A DNA stretch of 50,265 nucleotides from Natrialba taiwanensis DSM 12281 (GCF_000337595.1 NZ_AOIL01000048.1:44960-95224); one strand, 5' to 3'. Shown: positions 10,437-20,298, counted from the first letter of the stretch. Notes: generated from the letters alone by a model not told the origin. A program made the numbers and translations.

Positions 10437-11087
10437 CTATATCCACTCGACGCGATACTCACAGTGCTGGCCGCCCTCCGATCGACACTGATCGCCGACC
10501 TCCTCAACCGTGACGTGGCTGTCGGCAAATTTCTTCGCCACACCCTTGATAAGTCCCTTGTCGAACTCGCACGGATACGGGTTCTCACAGATCATCACTC
10601 CCTCGTTCGATCCCGCTTGCTTGAACTCGTAGGACCCGATGTCCGCACCGCGGTGGTTCTGGGTATACGCCTGATTGATCCCCGGTAGCGCGTTCTCGAC
10701 CTCGGACAGTTCTGGCGGAAATTCGACGTGCTCGGGGACGTTTCGACCCATATTCCGCATCCTGACATCGCCGTACTCATCGCGCATATCGTACAGTGCG
10801 GCGAGTGGGATTTTGAGTGAGTACCACTCCTCGCCCTCGATGTCCTCGAGGCCGTGCTGGGCGAGTTTGGTAGTCACCTGTTTGCCCACGAACGTCGAAA
10901 CCGATTCGCCGGCAGCGATATACGACTGCGGACTCCGTCCGATCACCTCCGCATCCTCGAGTGATCCCTCGTACCCGATCCGATCGTGCACCGTTGGCAG
11001 TTCATCATCTGATTGTGAGCTACTGTCACTAGAACCGAGAAGTCGGCTAATCCATGAATTGGCGAGAAGTACTGTATTGAGTGTCAT
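10437..11087 (-). CDS. V4R/heme-NO-binding-fold-like ligand-binding protein
   Basis: This 216-residue soluble protein has a short polar N-terminus followed by one globular domain. Its C-terminal part carries ENPYPCEFDKGLIKGVAKKF, EEVGDQCRSEGG and HCEYRVEW, with three spaced cysteines. This pattern resembles the V4R / heme-NO-binding fold, whose members bind small hydrophobic ligands or haem; I assign it by pattern and am not certain. It is convergent with the aldehyde dehydrogenase, 42 nt apart. No DNA-binding domain is visible, so it may act as a stand-alone sensor. A plausible TATA-like box on its strand lies near 11116. Confidence 0.55.
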   Translation of the reverse strand: MTLNTVLLANSWISRLLGSSDSSSQSDDELPTVHDRIGYEGSLEDAEVIGRSPQSYIAAGESVSTFVGKQVTTKLAQHGLEDIEGEEWYSLKIPLAALYDMRDEYGDVRMRNMGRNVPEHVEFPPELSEVENALPGINQAYTQNHRGADIGSYEFKQAGSNEGVMICENPYPCEFDKGLIKGVAKKFADSHVTVEEVGDQCRSEGGQHCEYRVEWI

Positions 11088-11408
11088 ACTGGTTGCAGAA
11101 TGTGACCCACCTAACTAATAGCTTCTCGTTACTCATACGATTTTGTTCATATCCGCGAAACTGTCACCAAACGAGAATTCACCGGAGCGACTGCCACTTC
11201 GTGTACGGCGGCTTCGATCTGGCACGGCGACTGGCGCCGTTCGGGAACCTCCAGTCTGCCGAGGCCCGCTAATCGACGCTCGAGCGCTAACTCGAGTTCA
11301 CGAAACACGCTCAGATCCGGCGAGCGGGGTACATCGAGCGCTCTCGTGGCGTAACGGCGGATCGAAACAGGGATGCTTAAGTGTCTTCGTCGGATAGCGA
11401 CGGACACT
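11088..11408. other. Divergent promoter region between the V4R-like gene and rpsL
   Basis: No protein gene was seen in this stretch. It contains a TATA-like cctaactaatag (about 11111-11122) for the minus-strand gene and gatgcTTAAgtgtc (about 11371-11384), which is placed to start the rpsL-rpsG transcript just before 11409. The separate promoter suggests that rpsL is not simply read through from the polymerase operon. Confidence 0.5.
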
Positions 11409-11837
11409 ATGGCAAACGGCAAGTACGCCGCGCGTAAGCTCAAGAAGGACCGCCAGAATCAGCGGTGGTCTGACTCTGACTACGCGCGCCGCGCTCGTGG
11501 ACTTCGCGAGAAGTCCGACCCTCTCGAGGGAGCGCCCCAGGCACGAGGTATCGTACTCGAAAAGGTCGGCATTGAAGCCAAGCAGCCCAACTCGGCGATC
11601 CGAAAGTGCGTCCGCGTGCAGCTGATCAAAAACGGCAAGCAGGTCACCGCGTTCTGTCCCGGTGACGGCGCAATTTCGTTCATCGACGAGCACGACGAAG
11701 TTACCATCGCCGGTATCGGTGGGGCGAAGGGTCGTGCAATGGGTGACCTCTCCGGCGTCAACTACAAGGTCGACAAGGTCAACGGCGTCGCGCTGAAAGA
11801 ACTCGTTCGCGGAAACGCGGAGAAACCGGTGCGATAA
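11409..11837 (+). CDS. rpsL: 30S ribosomal protein S12
   Basis: This 142-residue protein has the usual length for haloarchaeal S12. It includes [15 protein letters not shown] (about residues 57-71), the conserved decoding-site loop. The chosen start [11 protein letters not shown] at 11409 matches the archaeal N-terminus, and the 12 upstream in-frame residues are leader. S12 sits at the decoding centre of the small subunit. rpsG follows 2 nt downstream. Confidence 0.97.
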   Translation: MANGKYAARKLKKDRQNQRWSDSDYARRARGLREKSDPLEGAPQARGIVLEKVGIEAKQPNSAIRKCVRVQLIKNGKQVTAFCPGDGAISFIDEHDEVTIAGIGGAKGRAMGDLSGVNYKVDKVNGVALKELVRGNAEKPVR

Positions 11838-11839
11838 CC

Positions 11840-12448
11840 ATGGCGGCAGAAGATCAACCCGACCCGGACGCCCCGGCAGGCGGTACAGATGTCGGCGCAC
11901 AGCTCTTTGGCACGTGGGAAATCGACGAAATCGCCTACGAGGACCCCTCGACCGAGCGCTACATCACCGTAACGCCAGTCGCACACACCGCCGGTCGCCA
12001 CGCCAGCAAGCAGTTCCAGAAGTCCCAGATCTCCATCGTCGAGCGATTTATCAATCGTCTCATGCAGACCGAGGAGAACACGGGCAAGAAACAAAAGACG
12101 CTCAGCTACGTCCGCGAGGCGTTCGACCTCATCCACGAGCGCACCGAGGAGAGCCCGATCCAGATTCTCGTGACGGCCGTCGAGAACGCAGCGCCGCGCG
12201 AGGAGACCGTCCGCCTGAAATACGGTGGCATCTCGGTCCCCAAGGCCGTCGACGTCGCGCCCCAGCGCCGCGTCGATCAGGCGCTGAAGTTCCTCGCCGA
12301 AGGCGTCCACAACGCCTCGTTCAAGACGTCCACGTCGGTCCCTGAGGCCATCGCCTCTCAGCTCACCGGCGCAGCGAACTACGACGTCCAGACCTACGCG
12401 GTCAGCCAGAAAGAGGAAAAAGAGCGCGTCGCGGCGGCCGCTCGCTAA
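11840..12448 (+). CDS. rpsG: 30S ribosomal protein S7
   Basis: This 202-residue protein is S7, which organises the head of the 30S subunit. It has an acidic, haloarchaea-typical N-terminal extension (AAEDQPDPDAPAGG), then core blocks SIVERFINRLM, NPIQILV-like SPIQILVTAVENAAPREE and APQRRVDQALKFLAEG. It starts 2 nt after rpsL and is probably cotranscribed with it. Confidence 0.97.
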   Translation: MAAEDQPDPDAPAGGTDVGAQLFGTWEIDEIAYEDPSTERYITVTPVAHTAGRHASKQFQKSQISIVERFINRLMQTEENTGKKQKTLSYVREAFDLIHERTEESPIQILVTAVENAAPREETVRLKYGGISVPKAVDVAPQRRVDQALKFLAEGVHNASFKTSTSVPEAIASQLTGAANYDVQTYAVSQKEEKERVAAAAR

Positions 12449-12615
12449 CGCCGATCGAGCCGTTCTTCTCCGTCGATTTCGCTACCCCTCACAGTTACAT
12501 CTGAACTCGAGCAGCGCGACTCTCCTCTGAAGAACTCCGCGCGGAAAACATCCATTAACTTACAGAAACTGCGATCAGGGAACGACTAAACGGGACGCCA
12601 CGCGACGATAGAATA

Positions 12616-13965
12616 GTGCTGTCCCCCGTCGATCGGCTTCCGAACACGACGATTCTGACATACTACGGCTACAAGGCGACCGACTCGGTCGGCTTCATCT
12701 GGCCGGTCTTCACGCTTTTTTTGCTCTGGAACGACCTCTCGTTTACCCAGATCGGGCTATTGAGCGCCATTTCCGCCGTGCTCGTCGTCCTTCTCGAGGT
12801 CCCGACCGGCTACGCTGCTGACCGCATCGGTCGCCGGAACGCCCTCGCGCTCGGAATGATGTCGATGACCGCATCAGTCGCCGGATTCGTCGTCGCCGAT
12901 GCGTACTGGCAGTTCGTCGTCCTCTACTCGCTGTGGGCCGTTTCGATCGCGTTTCAATCGGGAACCGCTGACGCCTGGTTGTACGAGACGCTCGCGACGG
13001 ACCTGCGCAATGACGACAACGACGACAACAGCGGAAACGGCGACAACAACGAGTTCACTCGCGTGCGCGGTCGCGGCGGGGCGATCTACGAGTACACGTC
13101 GGCGATGACGATGATCGCCGGCGGACTGCTCTACGTCGCCCATCCGACGTATCCGTTCATTGCATCGGCGGCGTTGCACGCCTGCGGGATCGGTATCGTT
13201 CTTTCGTTCCCGCAGAACGCACACGGTGGTGAGACGATTGCGACGGACCGGGTCGGCGTTCGCGAGTCGCTGTCGATCATCCGGACGGACCTGCTTTCGG
13301 GGTCGTTGCGCCCGTTCGTCGCCTTCATCGCGCTGTTTTTCGCCGTCGTCAACGCGGCGGATTCCTTCATCCAGCCGATTGCGGAGACCGTACTCGGTCG
13401 GGTACTCGATTCGATGGCAGTGATGGGTGCGAGCGCGGGCGGCGGGACGGGTGCTGGCACAGCGATTGGGGTGACTGCTGGACTCCCAGAGCCCGCACTC
13501 CTGGGCGTGCTCTACGCCTGCTTTGCCGTCGTCAGCGCGATCGCGAGCGATAGCGCGGCCCGCGTTCGTGAACTCGCCGGGATTCGTGTAGTGCTTGTCT
13601 GGGTACCCGTCGCCGTCGCAGTGGCGCTTGTCGCGCCGGCGGTTCTCCCGCTGCTTGCAATTCCGGTGTTCGTCTTTCTGAAAGGGGCCGCTGCGCTATC
13701 GAAGCCGCTGGTCACCGCGTACGTCAACGATCGAATCGGGTCGACCGGACGCGCAACCGTCCTGAGTGCGATGTCGATGTGTTATGCGGTCGTCCGGGCC
13801 CCGTTGAAGCCAGTTGCGGGGTACGTCGCCGATCTCACCGGTCCGCTCGAAACCGTGGCGTTGCTCGGCGGATTCTTCCTGGTCGGGGGAGCGACGCTCT
13901 CGCTTGTCTCCGCTCGGCGCGTCGTATCCGCCGAGCGTCACACGACGCCGTCCGAACGCGCGTGA
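12616..13965 (+). CDS. MFS-type multidrug/solute transporter
   Basis: This 449-residue membrane protein has about twelve hydrophobic segments and the MFS loop 2-3 signature (EVPTGYAADRIGRRNALALG, about residues 56-75). The start is GTG at 12616, the first in-frame start after a TAG stop; a TATA-like actaaacg lies near 12585. A loop between helices contains an unusual Asp/Asn-rich insert (DDNDDNSGNGDNNE, about residues 133-146). The substrate cannot be told from sequence. It separates rpsG from EF-2. Confidence 0.8.
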   Translation: MLSPVDRLPNTTILTYYGYKATDSVGFIWPVFTLFLLWNDLSFTQIGLLSAISAVLVVLLEVPTGYAADRIGRRNALALGMMSMTASVAGFVVADAYWQFVVLYSLWAVSIAFQSGTADAWLYETLATDLRNDDNDDNSGNGDNNEFTRVRGRGGAIYEYTSAMTMIAGGLLYVAHPTYPFIASAALHACGIGIVLSFPQNAHGGETIATDRVGVRESLSIIRTDLLSGSLRPFVAFIALFFAVVNAADSFIQPIAETVLGRVLDSMAVMGASAGGGTGAGTAIGVTAGLPEPALLGVLYACFAVVSAIASDSAARVRELAGIRVVLVWVPVAVAVALVAPAVLPLLAIPVFVFLKGAAALSKPLVTAYVNDRIGSTGRATVLSAMSMCYAVVRAPLKPVAGYVADLTGPLETVALLGGFFLVGGATLSLVSARRVVSAERHTTPSERA

Positions 13966-14003
13966 TTGGCTCCGGCCGCCGTGAACCCACGGACGAGTGG
14001 CCA

Positions 14004-14765
14004 TCAGTCCGCTGCAGGGCCGCTCATCGAGACATACGAGCGCGTCGCGTCGACGAGCGCCTTCCGATACGTGCTCGAATCCGTCTCCCGCCCGAGTTCA
14101 CGAAAGCGTCGCCTGAAGCCGTCGAAGTCGACCTCGGGGGCGTCCATGGCGGCCGCGTGGGCGAGATCGTACAGTCGGTGCGTGTGCGCGTCGTCGACGA
14201 GGTCGTGGCGCTCCGCGAGTGCGAGTGCGAACGCCGCGTTGACGGCCGTGATCTCGGGATCGGCGCTCGGTGAGAGTCGTCGCAATCCCGGCCGCGACGG
14301 CGTGTCCGGGCGGTTCGCGACGGCCATTGCGAGACCGGACTCGAGAAAGGACAGAAGTTTCTCGCCGGGGCCGACCGAGAGCGTGATGTCGTCGGCGTAG
14401 ATGTCTTTCATGTGATTCGCGATCTGGTAGCAGTGAGAGAGTTTTCGCTGTTCGACACTCTTGCCGGCGAGTGCGAGATAGAGGACTTCTTCGGTCGATT
14501 GGGTGTGCGAGGGATGTTCCTGTTCGTGTCTGGCCATGTGGGCGAACTCGTGGAGGGCGAGTTCACGGGCCATCGCGCTGGAGGCGGCCTGTCGGGAGAT
14601 GTTGAGGACGTGGCGGTCCTCGTAGTGGCCGGCCCAGGTACGTTCGTCGGGGTCATCGCGCAAGCGCACGTAGACTGGTCGTGAGAGGTCGTGTTCGGTC
14701 TCGAAGAGATCTCGGGCGCTGAGAAAGGGAGAGGTCGGACCGGGACCCTGGATACGAATGTCCAT
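14004..14765 (-). CDS. Predicted zinc metallopeptidase-like protein (HExxH), haloarchaeal family
   Basis: This 253-residue soluble protein has an HEFAH motif (residues 72-76) in the context ELALHEFAHMARHEQEHPSH, so a zinc-binding peptidase fold is likely, though no third ligand is certain. I do not recognise a characterised relative; similar genes near EF-2 are known to me only as uncharacterised haloarchaeal families. The ATG at 14765 is chosen over a TTG at 14780. It is convergent with the MFS gene (38 nt) and divergent from EF-2. Confidence 0.65.
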   Translation of the reverse strand: MDIRIQGPGPTSPFLSARDLFETEHDLSRPVYVRLRDDPDERTWAGHYEDRHVLNISRQAASSAMARELALHEFAHMARHEQEHPSHTQSTEEVLYLALAGKSVEQRKLSHCYQIANHMKDIYADDITLSVGPGEKLLSFLESGLAMAVANRPDTPSRPGLRRLSPSADPEITAVNAAFALALAERHDLVDDAHTHRLYDLAHAAAMDAPEVDFDGFRRRFRELGRETDSSTYRKALVDATRSYVSMSGPAAD

Positions 14766-14981
14766 GTGCAAAGATAGCAAGGGATGGGCAGGTATGTCTC
14801 TTACGCCGGGTGGCAGTCAGTGGAACTCGAGTGCAGAGCGGGCCGCGACTGCCGGCCCTCTTAGTGCATGTTATTCACTCACGCAAAATGGATATTCAAC
14901 GGCACGAACGGGGATACGCGTCGGATTCTGCCGCCGACGAAACACTACCCTTTTGACCCCGCTACCGGTATTGGGGGGTAT

Positions 14982-17168
14982 ATGGGCCGACGTAAGAAAA
15001 TCGTTCAAGAGTGTGAACGGTTGATGGACGACCCGGAGAACATCCGGAACATCGCCATCGCCGCTCACGTCGACCACGGAAAAACGACGCTTACCGACAA
15101 CCTGCTGGCTGGTGCGGGCATGATCTCCGACGAGACTGCCGGCGAGCAGCTTGCGATGGACACCGAGGAAGACGAGCAGGAACGCGGAATCACCATCGAC
15201 GCGGCGAACGTTTCGATGACCCACGAGTACGAGGACACCAACCACCTCATCAACCTCATCGACACGCCCGGCCACGTCGACTTCGGTGGCGACGTGACTC
15301 GCGCGATGCGTGCGGTCGACGGTGCGCTCGTCGTCGTCGACGCCGTCGAAGGGGCCATGCCCCAGACCGAGACCGTCCTGCGACAGGCACTCCGCGAGGG
15401 CGTCAAGCCGACCCTGTTCATCAACAAGGTCGACCGCCTGATCTCCGAACTGCAGGAGGGTCCCGAGGAGATGCAACAGCGTCTGCTCTCGGTCATCAGC
15501 GACGTCAACGAACTCATCCGCGGCATGACCGAGGACATGGACGACGTCGACGACTGGACCGTCTCCGTCGAAGACGGCACTGTCGGCTTCGGATCCGCCC
15601 TGTACAAGTGGGGCGTCTCCATGCCGTCGATGCAGCGAACCGGCATGGACTTCGGCGAGATTATGGAACTCGAGCGCGCGGACAAGCGCCAGGAACTTCA
15701 CGAGCGAACGCCGCTGTCGGACGTCGTGCTCGACATGGTCTGTGAGCACTTCCCGAACCCCATCAACGCCCAGCCCCGTCGTATCCCGCGCATCTGGCGC
15801 GGCGACGCCGACTCGGATCTCGCTGAGGGCATGCGCCTCGTCGACGAAACGGGAGACGTCGTCCTGATGGTCACCGACATCGGGATCGACCCCCACGCCG
15901 GCGAGATTGCCGCGGGCCGCGTCTTCTCCGGCACGCTCGAGAAGGGTCAGGAGCTGTACGTCTCCGGTACCGCCGGAAAGAACCGCGTCCAGAGCGTCGG
16001 CATCTACATGGGTGGCGAGCGCGAGGAAGTCGACCGCGTCCCGGCGGGGAACATCGCCGCCGTCACCGGTCTCAAGGACGCCATCGCCGGTTCGACCGTC
16101 TCGAGCGTCGACATGACGCCGTTCGAATCGATCGAACACATCTCCGAGCCGGTCATTACGAAATCCGTCGAGGCCCAGAACATGGACGACCTGCCGAAGC
16201 TCATCGAGACGCTGCGACAGGTCTCCAAAGAGGACCCGACGATTCAGATCACCATCAACGAGGATACCGGCGAACACCTCATCTCCGGCCAGGGTGAACT
16301 CCACCTCGAAGTCATCACCCAGCGCATCGAGAAGAACCAGGGCATTCCCGTCAACACCGGCGAACCGATCGTCGTCTACCGCGAGCAGCCCCAGCAGGCA
16401 AGCGCCGAAGTCGAGGGCATCTCGCCGAACCGCCACAACCGCTTTTACATCTCTATCGAACCGATGACGAACGAACTCGTCGAGACGATCCAACTCGGCG
16501 AGGCTTCGATGGACATGCCCGAGCAGGAACGCCGCGAGGCCCTGCAGGACGCCGGCATGGACAAGGATACGTCCCAGAACGTCGAGCACATCCACGGGAC
16601 GAACATCCTCATCGACGACACGAAGGGTATCCAGCACTTGAACGAGACGATGGAACTCGTCATCGAAGGGCTCGAGGACGCACTCGATAACGGCCCGCTC
16701 GCCAACGAGCCGGTTCAGGGGACGCTGATCCGCCTGCACGACGCCCGACTCCACGAGGACACCATCCACCGCGGCCCGGCACAGGTTATCCCGGCAACCC
16801 GCGAGGCCGTCCACAAGTCGCTGATCGACGGGCAGATCAAGATGCTCGAACCGATGCAGGACGTTCGTATCGACGTGCCTAACGACCACATGGGTGCCGC
16901 CTCGGGCGAAATCCAGGGCCGTCGCGGCCGCGTCGACGACATGTACCAGGAAGGCGATCTGATGGTCGTCGAGGGTATCGCCCCCGTCGGCGAGATGATC
17001 GGCTTCGCCAGCGACATTCGCTCCGCAACCGAAGGCCGCGCCTCCTGGAACACGGAAAACGCCGGCTTCGAAGTCATGGCCGACTCGCTCCAGCGCGAGA
17101 AGATCATGGAGATCCGCGAGCGCAAGGGCATGAAGCTCGAACTCCCACCGGCCATCGACTACATCTAA
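14982..17168 (+). CDS. fusA: Translation elongation factor EF-2
   Basis: This 728-residue GTPase drives ribosomal translocation. The start [15 protein letters not shown] at 14982 matches the archaeal N-terminus; the frame is open further upstream but is non-coding there. G motifs are clear: AHVDHGKTT (G1), RGITID (G2), [11 protein letters not shown] (G3) and NKVDRL (G4). Domain IV has LHEDTIHRG, whose IHRG histidine is the one modified to diphthamide in archaea and eukaryotes. A TATA-like ccttttgacc lies about 27-30 nt upstream, suggesting a nearly leaderless mRNA. A strong hairpin terminator follows. Confidence 0.97.
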   Translation: MGRRKKIVQECERLMDDPENIRNIAIAAHVDHGKTTLTDNLLAGAGMISDETAGEQLAMDTEEDEQERGITIDAANVSMTHEYEDTNHLINLIDTPGHVDFGGDVTRAMRAVDGALVVVDAVEGAMPQTETVLRQALREGVKPTLFINKVDRLISELQEGPEEMQQRLLSVISDVNELIRGMTEDMDDVDDWTVSVEDGTVGFGSALYKWGVSMPSMQRTGMDFGEIMELERADKRQELHERTPLSDVVLDMVCEHFPNPINAQPRRIPRIWRGDADSDLAEGMRLVDETGDVVLMVTDIGIDPHAGEIAAGRVFSGTLEKGQELYVSGTAGKNRVQSVGIYMGGEREEVDRVPAGNIAAVTGLKDAIAGSTVSSVDMTPFESIEHISEPVITKSVEAQNMDDLPKLIETLRQVSKEDPTIQITINEDTGEHLISGQGELHLEVITQRIEKNQGIPVNTGEPIVVYREQPQQASAEVEGISPNRHNRFYISIEPMTNELVETIQLGEASMDMPEQERREALQDAGMDKDTSQNVEHIHGTNILIDDTKGIQHLNETMELVIEGLEDALDNGPLANEPVQGTLIRLHDARLHEDTIHRGPAQVIPATREAVHKSLIDGQIKMLEPMQDVRIDVPNDHMGAASGEIQGRRGRVDDMYQEGDLMVVEGIAPVGEMIGFASDIRSATEGRASWNTENAGFEVMADSLQREKIMEIRERKGMKLELPPAIDYI

Positions 17169-17182
17169 GCGCCTTTCTTTTC

Positions 17183-17205
17183 GACCGACGCCGTCGGTCT
17201 TTCTT
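17183..17205 (+). terminator. Hairpin plus T-rich terminator after EF-2
   Basis: A perfect 7-bp stem GACCGAC-gcc-GTCGGTC (17183-17199) is followed by TTTCTT, and the stem is preceded by another pyrimidine run (cctttctttt). It begins 15 nt after the EF-2 stop codon. Confidence 0.6.
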
Positions 17206-17383
17206 GCTGTCTTCTGTCTCCGAACGGTCGAGTCACACAGACACACAGCAACAGCGGAGCCGCCACACCATGTTCCGGTCGCCCGACCGGCGACCACTAT
17301 CTTCGCAACTCACGAGTTCCGCCGGGCTGGTCGACCACCGAAAACGAGAGACAATCGCCGAACGCAGAGCCGCGATAGCCCGG

Positions 17384-17725
17384 TTAGACGTCCGTGTCCT
17401 CGTTCGCTCCGTCTCCGTCTCCGTTTCCGTCTCTCACCCGCCGCACGTGAACCCCCTCGCGGGTCACCGTCACATCGCAACCGCTGTACGGAAACGAAAA
17501 CTCGGCCTCGACCGCCGCACTCGTCTTCTCGTACGTCTCGTCGATCTGCGTCGGGTCGATAACCGTATACAGCGGCTCGAGTTCAAGGACCGGCGTGTTC
17601 GTCAGTGCGGCGACGGCCCGAACGATCGTCTCGCTCGGGGGTTGGTCATCAGTGAACTCGTGGGTCGATTGAACGGTTGCTGGCGGCGGTTCGTCGTCAC
17701 CGCCGGATCGTGAAGTGTCGGTCAT
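17384..17725 (-). CDS. HalOD1-like output-domain protein
   Basis: This 113-residue acidic protein carries the short haloarchaeal output domain I know as HalOD1: SETIVRAVAAL, then LELEPLYTVIDPTQIDETY, a beta region FPYSGCDVTVTREGVHV, and a tail of Gly/Asp/Asn. The biochemical role is not established. Its ATG overlaps the stop of the upstream HTH gene by 4 nt (ATGA), so the two form an operon. A paralogue lies at 49189-49503. Confidence 0.75.
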   Translation of the reverse strand: MTDTSRSGGDDEPPPATVQSTHEFTDDQPPSETIVRAVAALTNTPVLELEPLYTVIDPTQIDETYEKTSAAVEAEFSFPYSGCDVTVTREGVHVRRVRDGNGDGDGANEDTDV

Positions 17726-18657
17726 GGTTCGAATGGAAGTTCGCCCGTGAAGTGGTCGCTCTGATAATCGAGGTGGTCGAGACGTGGTCCGAGCAGTTCC
17801 CGGACGAGGACGACGAGCGGATTGGTTGCCCCCTCGCCGATCATTGCGGTTTCGGTGGGTTTGATTCCCGTCTGGTCCCCGTTTTTCGTGTTGTGCGTGG
17901 TTGCAGTTTCGATTTCAGTCTTGGATCCGGTCTCCGTGTCAGTTGTCGCTGCGCCATCGGACGGTGGCTCTTCTTGCAGCGAGAGCAACACCTTCTCACG
18001 GTCTGCCACGATGAGACGATTGAGGCGTGGATACCGCGATAGCTTGTTCATCCAGTCTAGCTGTGGCTCCCAGATGGTCGTTTCCGGAACGTTATTCCGG
18101 AAGAACCGCCTGACATCGGGATTCTGCGACCGGGCATAAAAGTTCACCCCGCGCTCGATCGCCCGCGTCGTGTGCGGAAGACAGCCCTCATCGAGCAGGC
18201 CGGCGGACGTATAGATGATGAAGAGTTCATCGTCGGCTTTGTCCGCCAGTTCGCGGCTGTAGTCGTCGATCGCCGCCTGGGTCTCGAGTATGCCGATCGT
18301 GTCGGGGCCACGCTTGCCGCCGAATCGCGAGAGGAACTCGTCGAGGAGAGTGAACTCGAGCCATTCGGGGTCGATGATGGCGTGGTCTCGGGTGGTAACG
18401 ACGTTCGCCTCGGGGTCGTATGCGACGAGTTCAGCGTCGGCGAGGCGGGGTAAGCGGGCGTGGTGCAGGGAGAGGCGCGTGGAGTCGAGACGGCAGTCGT
18501 AGGTTGTTGCGTCGACGACGGCTGCGTCGCGAGAAACGAGTCGGTCGGCGAGCGATGCGACGGAGAGCGGTCGGGATGCGTCGTCGAGAATCGTCAGAAT
18601 CGCATGGTTGTCCGGGTTGGCGACCAGTCGGATGACTCGTTCCTCGTATGACGCCAT
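17722..18657 (-). CDS. Winged-helix regulator with C-terminal sensor-like domain
   Basis: This 311-residue protein has an N-terminal winged helix-turn-helix (EERVIRLVANPDNHAILTILDD, LSLHHARLPRLADAELVAYD) like haloarchaeal ArsR/DUF7344-type domains. A C-terminal part with ADDELFIIYTSAGLLDEGCLP and RGVNFYARSQ resembles the phospholipase-D-like sensor half of TrmB regulators. A Thr/Glu-rich linker precedes the last 40 residues. The Met at 18657 is preferred over 18663 because a TATA-like gtttaactg on the minus strand (about 18681-18689) lies 27 nt away. It overlaps the HalOD1-like gene. Confidence 0.7.
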   Translation of the reverse strand: MASYEERVIRLVANPDNHAILTILDDASRPLSVASLADRLVSRDAAVVDATTYDCRLDSTRLSLHHARLPRLADAELVAYDPEANVVTTRDHAIIDPEWLEFTLLDEFLSRFGGKRGPDTIGILETQAAIDDYSRELADKADDELFIIYTSAGLLDEGCLPHTTRAIERGVNFYARSQNPDVRRFFRNNVPETTIWEPQLDWMNKLSRYPRLNRLIVADREKVLLSLQEEPPSDGAATTDTETGSKTEIETATTHNTKNGDQTGIKPTETAMIGEGATNPLVVLVRELLGPRLDHLDYQSDHFTGELPFEP

Positions 18658-18802
18658 AGCCATGCGTTCGGTTGTCTCGCAGTTAAACGTGACCGGTCGT
18701 TCGATGTTGGAGTCAACGCTCCGATTGGTATTGGAAACTCGTTCAAGAGACGGTGGTGTTTTCCGCTGTTAGTTCGTTCCGGCGGTTCGTTTGGGTGTCG
18801 CG

Positions 18803-18859
18803 AGTGATGCTGTGGGTGTGGTTATGAGTGTGGTTGTGGGTGTGAGTGTGGGTGTGGAT
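18803..18859. repeat. Degenerate GT-rich simple repeat 3' of serS
   Basis: About 57 bp consist almost only of G and T on the plus strand, in irregular GTGTGG / GTGAGT units. It lies in the gap between the serS stop and the regulator promoter. In the serS transcript it would read as a C/A-rich, unstructured 3' tail. Confidence 0.7.
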
Positions 18860-18918
18860 ACGCGTTAGGAGTTCCAGCGGCATCGGTTCGAGCGGTTCCG
18901 ATCGCCGTCAGCGAGCCG

Positions 18919-20298
18919 TTACTCTCGCTCGCCGGCACCGAGTGCGCTCTCGCCGACTTTCTCGTGGCCTTCGATGCGTTCTTGGCCGCCCATGTAGGGA
19001 CGCAGCGCCTCGGGGACCGTGACGGTGCCGTCTTCGTTCTGGTAGTATTCGAGAATGGCCACCATCACGCGGGGAATAGCGACGCCGGAGGCGTTCAGGG
19101 TGTGGAGGTACTCGGCCGACTCGTGGCGCTCCGGGCGGTAGCGAAGGCCGGCGCGGCGGGCCTGGAAGTCCTCGAAGTTCGAGGCGGTTGAGACTTCGAG
19201 CCAGCGACCACCTTCGTCGGGGCCGTCGTCCATGTCGTCCGCGGGGGCCCAGACCTCGAGATCGATCTGCTTGGTCGCCTTGAACCCGAGGTCGCCGGTA
19301 CAGAGTTCGAGCACGCGGTAGGGGAGGTCGAGGCGTCGAAGGACTTCCTCGGCTTCGCCGAGGAGGGTTTCGAGCCGGTCGTAGCTCTCCGCGGGTTCGA
19401 CGAAGTTGACGAGTTCGACTTTGTTGAACTGGTGGACGCGGACGATACCGCGGGTTTCGGTGCCGTGTTCGCCGGCTTCGCGCCGGAAGTTCGGCGTGTA
19501 GGCCTGGTGTTTGAGCGGGAGGTCGTCCGTGAGGAGGATGTCGTCGGCGTACATGTTGGTGACGGGGACCTCGGCGGTGGGGCAGAGCCAGAGATCGTCG
19601 TCCTCGTAGGGTTCGTCGTTGCGGCCGCCGAGCCGGTAGGCGTCGTCGGCGAACTTGGGGAGTTGGCCGGTGCCGCGCATCGACTCGCTGGTGATCGGGA
19701 CCGGCGGGACGATGTCGACGTAGCCCTGTTCGCGGTGGACGTCGAGCATGAACTGGATAAGCGCGTGTTCCAACCGTGCGCCGTCGCCCTTGAGGAAGTA
19801 AAAGCCGGAGCCGGTGGTCTTCGCGCCGCGTTCCTCGTCGATGATGTCCATGTCCTCGCCGAGGTCGTAGTGGGGAACGACATCGCCGGGAACCGCACGG
19901 AGGTCGTCGAAGCCCCAGCGTCGGTCCTCGACGTTGTCCGACTCGTCGTCGCCGATCGGGACGCTCTCGTGGGGGAGCTGCGGGATTTCGAGCAATCGCT
20001 CGTCGAGTTCGTCGCGCAACTCTGTGGCTTCGGCCTCGACAGCCTCGATCTCGGCTTTGAGTTCCTTGGATTCCTCGATGGCGGCTTCTCGCTCCTCGTC
20101 TTTGCCGTCCGCGACGAGTTCGCCGATGCGGTCGGTGATTTCGTTGCGTTCGTGGCGGAGTTTGTCGCCGCGGGCTTTGAGTTCGCGCCACCGTTCGTCG
20201 AGGTCGATGAGGCTGTCGAGGTCGATGTCATCGCCTCGGTGGTCGAGCGCCTCGCGAACGGTCTCGGGCTGTTCGCGAAGAAGGGTTCGATCGATCAT
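18919..20298 (-). CDS. serS: Seryl-tRNA synthetase
   Basis: This 459-residue class II synthetase charges tRNA-Ser. It has the N-terminal coiled-coil tRNA-binding arm (about residues 30-100, rich in Glu/Lys/Leu), motif 2 (PNFRREAGEHGTETRGIVRVHQFNKVE) and motif 3 (LNASGVAIPRVMVAILEYYQ). It is the bacterial/standard type, not the rare methanogen type. The frame is open upstream to 20940 but the family N-terminus MIDRTLLREQPETVREAL begins at 20298. It is divergent from the PhoU/RCK_C gene. Confidence 0.96.
   Translation of the reverse strand: MIDRTLLREQPETVREALDHRGDDIDLDSLIDLDERWRELKARGDKLRHERNEITDRIGELVADGKDEEREAAIEESKELKAEIEAVEAEATELRDELDERLLEIPQLPHESVPIGDDESDNVEDRRWGFDDLRAVPGDVVPHYDLGEDMDIIDEERGAKTTGSGFYFLKGDGARLEHALIQFMLDVHREQGYVDIVPPVPITSESMRGTGQLPKFADDAYRLGGRNDEPYEDDDLWLCPTAEVPVTNMYADDILLTDDLPLKHQAYTPNFRREAGEHGTETRGIVRVHQFNKVELVNFVEPAESYDRLETLLGEAEEVLRRLDLPYRVLELCTGDLGFKATKQIDLEVWAPADDMDDGPDEGGRWLEVSTASNFEDFQARRAGLRYRPERHESAEYLHTLNASGVAIPRVMVAILEYYQNEDGTVTVPEALRPYMGGQERIEGHEKVGESALGAGERE

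Noticed and set aside
14871-17297. An 808-codon open frame antisense to EF-2, and similar long antisense frames at 5290-6885 and 624-1634
   Set aside because: They run opposite highly conserved genes, have Arg/Val/Asp-rich composition typical of mirrored GC-rich coding sequence, and show no domain. They are a by-product of GC3 bias.
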